Positions 4,916 to 7,660 of a stretch of DNA of 7,660 nt are shown here, one piece after another. Within the stretch, counting starts at the first letter, position 1. The number at the start of each line of letters is the position of its first letter. This DNA is from Spirochaetaceae bacterium (GTDB taxonomy: Bacteria; Spirochaetota; Spirochaetia; Treponematales; Breznakiellaceae): positions 1 through 7,660 of the forward strand of contig JAITNZ010000240.1 of assembly GCA_031290205.1 (NCBI GenBank), given 5' to 3'. The translations under genes and the position numbers were made by a program. The notes under the pieces are model-generated. The model was not told the DNA's origin, did no database searches, and saw only the letters and a program-made list of their open reading frames with translations.

Positions 4916-5974
4916 ATGATGCCAAAAAATCGTCTTGTGCCGAACATCGCCGCCTGCGCCGCCCTATTGCTGTTTATTGCGCTTGCCGACAGGCTGCTCC
5001 CCGCGCTCAATCTGCGGATATTCAAGCTCTGCGGCATCTATGTTATCCTTGCCCTCTCGATGAACCTGCTGAACGGCTTTACCGGTCTTTTTTCGCTGGG
5101 GCACGCCGGCTTCATGGCAATCGGCGCCTACGTCAGCGCCCTCCTCACGATGAGCCCCGCGCAAAAGGCGGTAAACTTCTTCCTTACGCCGATAATCCCC
5201 GCGCTCTCGGAAATCCAATTGCCGTTCATCCCCGCCCTCATCCTCGCAGGCGCCGCCGCCGGACTCGCCGGCTTCCTCATCGGCACGCCCGCGCTCCGCC
5301 TACGGGACGATTACCTCGCCATCGCCACGCTCGGCTTCTCGGAAATTATCCGCGTCGTGCTTACCAACCTGCAGCCGATAACCAACGGCGCGCTCGGACT
5401 GAAAGGGCTGCCCAAATACGCATCGACCCCGATGATATGGGGAATCGCCGTCCTCACCATCGTCTTCATGTTCGCCCTCGTCAATTCCGCCTACGGGCGC
5501 TGCCTCAAGGCAATCCGCGACAACGAAATCGCCGCGCAGGCGATGGGCATCAACGTCGCCCGCGTCAAAATCGTCAGCTTTACCACCTCAAGTTTCATCG
5601 CCGGTGTCGGCGGCGCGCTGCTCGGGCACCTCCTAAGCACCATCGACCCCAAAATGTTCACGTTCAGCCTCACGTACAACATCCTCCTCATCGTCGTCCT
5701 CGGCGGCAACGGCAGCATCACCGGCTCCTGCATCGCCGCAATAGTCGTGACGATCGCGATGGAAGCCCTCCGCTTCCTCGACGGACCGCTCAACCTCCTC
5801 TTCATCCAGACGACAGGACTCCCCGGACTCCGCATGGTCGTCTTCAGCTTCCTCCTGATGATAGTCGTCATCTACCGCCAGCAAGGCTTGATGGGCAAAC
5901 GCGAATTCTCGTGGGATATTTTTCTCGAAGCCGTAAAATCAGCGCGGGGAAAGGCGCGCTCAGGCGGAACCTAA
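4916..5974 (+). CDS. livM: branched-chain amino acid-type ABC importer, LivM-like permease
   Basis: This 352-residue inner-membrane protein is the second channel subunit and should pair with LivH. NGFTGLFSLGHAGFMAIGAY (53-72) is the LivM signature. LRLRDDYLAIATLGFSEII (127-145) is the conserved loop before the next membrane pair. GRCLKAIRDNEIAAQAMGIN (194-213) is the EAA-type loop that contacts the ATPase, followed by VKIVSFTTSSFIAGVGGALLG. About eight to ten hydrophobic segments are seen, at 8-27, 36-52, 60-78, 105-123, 175-190, 220-240, 252-264, 270-284 and 304-320. It is full length; the end VIYRQQGLMGKREFSW is usual for the family. ATG 4919 is an equally possible start. No ATPase gene follows, and its stop overlaps the far end of a decayed gene on the other strand. 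Confidence 0.9.
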   Translation: MMPKNRLVPNIAACAALLLFIALADRLLPALNLRIFKLCGIYVILALSMNLLNGFTGLFSLGHAGFMAIGAYVSALLTMSPAQKAVNFFLTPIIPALSEIQLPFIPALILAGAAAGLAGFLIGTPALRLRDDYLAIATLGFSEIIRVVLTNLQPITNGALGLKGLPKYASTPMIWGIAVLTIVFMFALVNSAYGRCLKAIRDNEIAAQAMGINVARVKIVSFTTSSFIAGVGGALLGHLLSTIDPKMFTFSLTYNILLIVVLGGNGSITGSCIAAIVVTIAMEALRFLDGPLNLLFIQTTGLPGLRMVVFSFLLMIVVIYRQQGLMGKREFSWDIFLEAVKSARGKARSGGT

Positions 5975-6153
5975 GTAATTGACCCGACCGGACGGAGCAA
6001 TGCCATCAATGATGTTGTTGTCCCTGCTCTACAGGCGTATTCCCCGTCCTGCTCCGATGTAGGGCTGCCCGTCGGGAAGGTGCTGCCTTCGATGCGGAGG
6101 AAATTGTCGAAAAGATGTTCAATGCGAGGGACTGGCGCTTGTTGTGCCTTCAA
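5971..6153 (-). pseudogene. remnant of a formylglycine-generating-enzyme (SUMF1) type domain
   Basis: The 60-codon frame reads APVPRIEH...NFLRIEGSTFPTGSPTSE, close to the start of many bacterial SUMF1-type domains (consensus 'F-V-x-I-x-G-G-T-F-x-M-G-S-P-x-S-E'). It then jumps to GEYACRAGTTTS, which matches the later family motif 'LPTEAEWEYACRAGTTT'. Roughly 60-90 residues normally separate those motifs, so an internal deletion near 6040-6054 is inferred. It ends at a stop at 5971-5973, long before the catalytic part, so it cannot be an active enzyme. It lies in the frame next to the CsgG/LpoB-like gene and begins inside that gene's tail, which suggests they were once one reading frame. It overlaps the livM stop by four bases. 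Confidence 0.55.
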
Positions 6154-6781
6154 CGGAGGGCATCCTATTATTTTGCGATTCCATTTCTGCTAAATTGCCT
6201 AAATAGAAAAAGAATTCCGCATCGGTCATTTGTTCAATCTTTTCGATAAGCTCGTCCAATACGGCTACATCATTATTGATTGCTTCTTTTTTATGTACCT
6301 TCTTATTGGTATTATTTACCATAATTTTTTTGAATAATTCTGCGATAAAAGCATCCATTTTTTCTGCTGCTTCATTTACCTTATTCAAAAGCATATTTGC
6401 GTTGCCTATAACTTCAAGGGTATGTACATCAAATAATGAAGCGTTTACGAAAATGTAGGCATCTATTTTTTTGATATTGCCGCGGACGACACAATCGGCG
6501 TGCATGTTTTTGCCGAATGCGGCGCTTTCCCTGTCATTTGAGAAATTCCCAATTCGCAATTCAATATCGGTCGTGAAGCTTTGTAAACTGGAATGTAAAA
6601 CTACATTGACAATCGGGCGCGTCTGTAGTTTTTTTACAAAAGTGTCTACTATGTAGTGTGCGTTAAGCTCGGAAATACCTGAGCGCAGCTCGAAGCTTTG
6701 AACGGCGACTACGGTTTGCTGCTGCGCGTAAGACATCGCGCCGATAAAAAATACTGTTAATAATCCTATTGTTTTTTTCAT
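6119..6781 (-). CDS. secreted CsgG/LpoB-like protein, probably the surviving part of a broken fusion
   Basis: The product has 220 residues. MKKTIGLLTVFFIGAMSYAQ is a standard signal peptide, cleaved probably near residue 19. The body (24-155) follows the CsgG/LpoB-like pattern: VVAVQSFELRSGISELNA, a YIVDTFVKKL helix, NVV, then ADCVVRGNIKKIDAYIFVNA and LFDVHTLEVIGNANM. Such proteins in treponemes often carry a SUMF1 domain behind, and exactly such a remnant lies in the next frame. From about residue 205 (NNRMPSVEG) the tail is short and odd, as expected after a frameshift. AAGGGG at 6791-6796 lies 9 nt before the start and suits as ribosome site. It is more AT-rich than the liv genes. The cellular role is unknown, though an envelope location is likely. 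It is divergent from the antitoxin-like gene with 48 bases between. Confidence 0.65.
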   Translation of the reverse strand: MKKTIGLLTVFFIGAMSYAQQQTVVAVQSFELRSGISELNAHYIVDTFVKKLQTRPIVNVVLHSSLQSFTTDIELRIGNFSNDRESAAFGKNMHADCVVRGNIKKIDAYIFVNASLFDVHTLEVIGNANMLLNKVNEAAEKMDAFIAELFKKIMVNNTNKKVHKKEAINNDVAVLDELIEKIEQMTDAEFFFYLGNLAEMESQNNRMPSVEGTTSASPSH

Positions 6782-6829
6782 GATTGGCTGCCCCTTTTAT
6801 ATTTGTTGTGATTGCGGTATGTTGCAAGT

Positions 6830-7027
6830 ATGATTTTTGAACAAACTATTGAAATCCCTGCCGACCGCAGAGTGCGCTTGGATTTTTCTCTTCCGCAAGC
6901 TGTACCCTGCGGAAGTTTCCGTTTGAAATTTATCCCGCAAGCGCCGGCTACCATGCTCATGAGCGAAGCCTCGCTTGCAAAAGACTGGAATTCATCTGAA
7001 GAAGATTTAGCATGGGAAAGTTTATAA
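6830..7027 (+). CDS. small antitoxin-like protein of a type II toxin-antitoxin pair
   Basis: The 65-residue product begins MIFEQTIEIPADRRVRLDFS with LPQAVPCG after it, the shape of small antitoxins found before PemK/MazF-type toxins. The C-terminal ALAKDWNSSEEDLAWESL resembles the acidic, tryptophan-containing toxin-neutralising tails of those families. It overlaps the start of a toxin-like frame by 16 nt, the usual coupling. The in-frame TTG at 6812 would add six residues, but ATG 6830 gives the expected N-terminus; neither has a clear Shine-Dalgarno. TATATT at 6798-6803 could be a -10 element. With its partner truncated, it may now be an orphan, able only to cross-neutralise related toxins or regulate itself. 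Family assignment rests on pattern and context. Confidence 0.6.
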   Translation: MIFEQTIEIPADRRVRLDFSLPQAVPCGSFRLKFIPQAPATMLMSEASLAKDWNSSEEDLAWESL

Positions 7028-7158
7028 AGGGCGATATTATTGTAATACCGTTCCCGTTCTCTGACCTGCCAGGCGCAAAACGCCGCCCGGCTTTTGTCAT
7101 TTCCGATAAAAAAATATCCGAAATCATTAACGCAATTGTCTCTATTATTCAAAATTGA
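7012..7158 (+). pseudogene. truncated PemK/MazF-type toxin
   Basis: The frame opens MGKFIKGDIIVIPFPFSDLP, then GAKRRPAFVISDKK. This is the near-invariant N-terminus of MazF/PemK endoribonucleases ('GD-I-V-x-x-x-F-P-F-S-D...K-x-R-P-A-L-V-I-S'). The family is normally about 105-130 residues, but this frame stops after 48. From about residue 35 the sequence (ISEIINAIVSIIQN) no longer fits well. The next frame reads KIDVLLIPI, faintly like the following toxin strand ('D-V-I-L-C-Q-I-T'), so a frameshift plus loss of the rest is likely. About 70 bases further on, repeat arrays replace any toxin remainder. The missing part holds the conserved C-terminal active-site residues, so it should be inactive. 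Confidence 0.65.
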
Positions 7159-7225
7159 TGTTCTCCTGATACCGATTGCTCTTTTTTCATCTCAATTCTC
7201 CTTATCGCAAACTATAATAATCCCG

Positions 7226-7251
7226 CACGGAGGCACGGAGCGCACGGAGCC
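7226..7251. repeat. three-unit CACGGAG short-period array
   Basis: CACGGAG occurs at 7226, 7234 and 7243, with a spacing of 8 then 9 nt. The array follows the truncated toxin directly. CACGGAG runs of this kind are, from memory, another recurring intergenic repeat in diverse bacteria. Confidence 0.65.
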
Positions 7252-7255
7252 AAAT

Positions 7256-7305
7256 CTTCCATTCTTCCATTGCTCATTGCAATTCCTCATTGCTCATTTG
7301 TCATC
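7256..7305. repeat. 7-8 nt period array of CTTCCATT / GCTCATT units
   Basis: CTTCCATT appears twice (7256-7263, 7264-7271), followed by GCTCATT, GCAATT, CCTCATT, GCTCATT and TGTCATC. Each unit ends in ATT or ATC. It reaches to within a few bases of the DUF1566 gene's stop and ends in an 8-C run (7305-7312). Confidence 0.6.
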
Positions 7306-7311
7306 CCCCCC

Positions 7312-7660
7312 CTAAAAAGCCCGGACAGCTCGAACTGAATACGTATTATGCTTGCCGAGGCTGACGTACTGACTGCCATTGCTGAAATCCTGATACCAGG
7401 AACCGTAAGTACTGCCCTGGGAAGAAGACCAGTACCAACTATTTGAAAATTCTCCTAAGCCTTTCTGCTTTAAATTGGTATACATAAGATTTAATTCATC
7501 CTTACTCGGTAAAAACCAATCGTCATAGCCGTTTACCTCCAACGCATCGCACAATTCCGCCGCTCTGTCCAGTTCGCCAATATTCCGGCAAAATGCGACA
7601 ATTATCTGCGTGTTCCGTTTCCCTGTTCCAACGGCGGTGCCTGTGCCCGAAACATCTTTT
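7312..7660 (-). CDS. DUF1566 (Lcl_C) domain protein, C-terminal part; 5' end outside the window
   Basis: The frame is open from the window edge (7659) to a TAG at 7312-7314 and gives 115 residues. It starts KDVSGTGTAVGTGKRNTQ. IIVAFCRNIGELDRAAELCD follows, then NGYDDWFLPSKDELNLMY, the domain's core signature (W-x-LP-x-x-x-E-L). SNSWYWSSSQ, a Gly/Ser/Tyr-rich stretch and SVRAVRAF at the very end complete the pattern ('YWSSS' ... 'VR-x-VR'). In spirochaetes and Fibrobacter such proteins are usually secreted and occur as many paralogues. The fold is lectin-like and the ligand unknown. An internal TTG (7554) could be mistaken for its start, but homology-like sequence continues upstream, so the gene is simply cut by the window. 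Confidence 0.8.
   Translation of the reverse strand, partial: KDVSGTGTAVGTGKRNTQIIVAFCRNIGELDRAAELCDALEVNGYDDWFLPSKDELNLMYTNLKQKGLGEFSNSWYWSSSQGSTYGSWYQDFSNGSQYVSLGKHNTYSVRAVRAF

Noticed and set aside
4359..4919. Open frame of 186 codons between livH and livM
   Set aside because: It runs unbroken through two long inverted repeats, has no family motif, its only purine-rich stretch is too far (about 14 nt) from the ATG, and it ends inside the livM start region.
5437..5982. Plus-strand open frame of 181 codons inside livM
   Set aside because: It is an arginine- and proline-rich shadow caused by the GC-rich third positions of livM.
6778..7152. Minus-strand open frame of 124 codons
   Set aside because: It lies opposite the antitoxin-like and toxin-like frames, which have recognisable families and overlap as such pairs do. 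The translated product has no motif.
7094..7315. Open frame of 73 codons after the toxin remnant
   Set aside because: Its C-terminal half is translated repeat array. The only hint, KIDVLLIPI, was used instead as evidence for a frameshift in the toxin.
1..7660. tRNA, rRNA or riboswitch
   Set aside because: No tRNA cloverleaf with a GTTC-type T-arm and no ribosomal segment or known riboswitch core was recognised by eye on either strand. Automated tRNA and Rfam scans were not possible.

Overview
The window looks like chromosomal DNA of a host-associated spirochaete, most likely Treponema or a close relative. The reasons are a DUF1566 protein of the kind I associate with large treponemal paralogue sets, a substrate-binding lipoprotein with a relaxed lipobox (FAQC), and intergenic gaps filled with short-period repeats. 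The genus is an inference from style and remembered protein families; no search was run.

Left part (1-1169): a probable C-terminal scrap of an upstream gene is followed by a 184-bp MITE-like element (71-254). This has imperfect terminal inverted repeats, a second nested inverted repeat, and an identical 10-bp direct repeat on each side. Just after it, a sigma70-like promoter (273-301) drives a small XRE-family repressor-like protein (314-685) whose mRNA would be almost leaderless. The 484 bases that follow have no convincing gene. They hold two diverged copies of one repeat module and three consecutive GC-rich hairpins.

Middle part (1170-5974): a sugar-1-phosphate nucleotidyltransferase-like gene, best started at a TTG, is followed by a hairpin plus T-run that probably ends its transcript. 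Then come three genes of a branched-chain amino acid (HAAT family) ABC importer: livJ-like binding lipoprotein, livH-like permease (4-nt overlap) and livM-like permease. livH and livM are separated by 578 bases carrying a possible terminator and two adjacent imperfect inverted repeats built from about 10-nt units. No ATPase genes (livG/livF) follow livM, so within this window the importer is incomplete.

Right part (5971-7660): this is a graveyard-like accessory segment, visibly more AT-rich in places than the liv genes. On the minus strand lie a secreted CsgG/LpoB-like protein and, in the adjacent frame, a remnant of a formylglycine-generating-enzyme (SUMF1) type domain. Together they look like one former fusion gene broken by a frameshift and an internal deletion. 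Divergently on the plus strand is a small antitoxin-like gene overlapping a PemK/MazF-type toxin gene that is cut short after about 35-45 codons, followed by repeat arrays (CACGGAG units, then CTTCCATT/GCTCATT units). The right edge carries the C-terminal part of a DUF1566 (Lcl_C) protein on the minus strand.

No RNA genes, CRISPR array or complete insertion sequence were seen. The most unusual content is the collection of unrelated short-period repeat arrays in the gaps, two or three of them paired as long inverted repeats, and the MITE-like element with an intact-looking target duplication.
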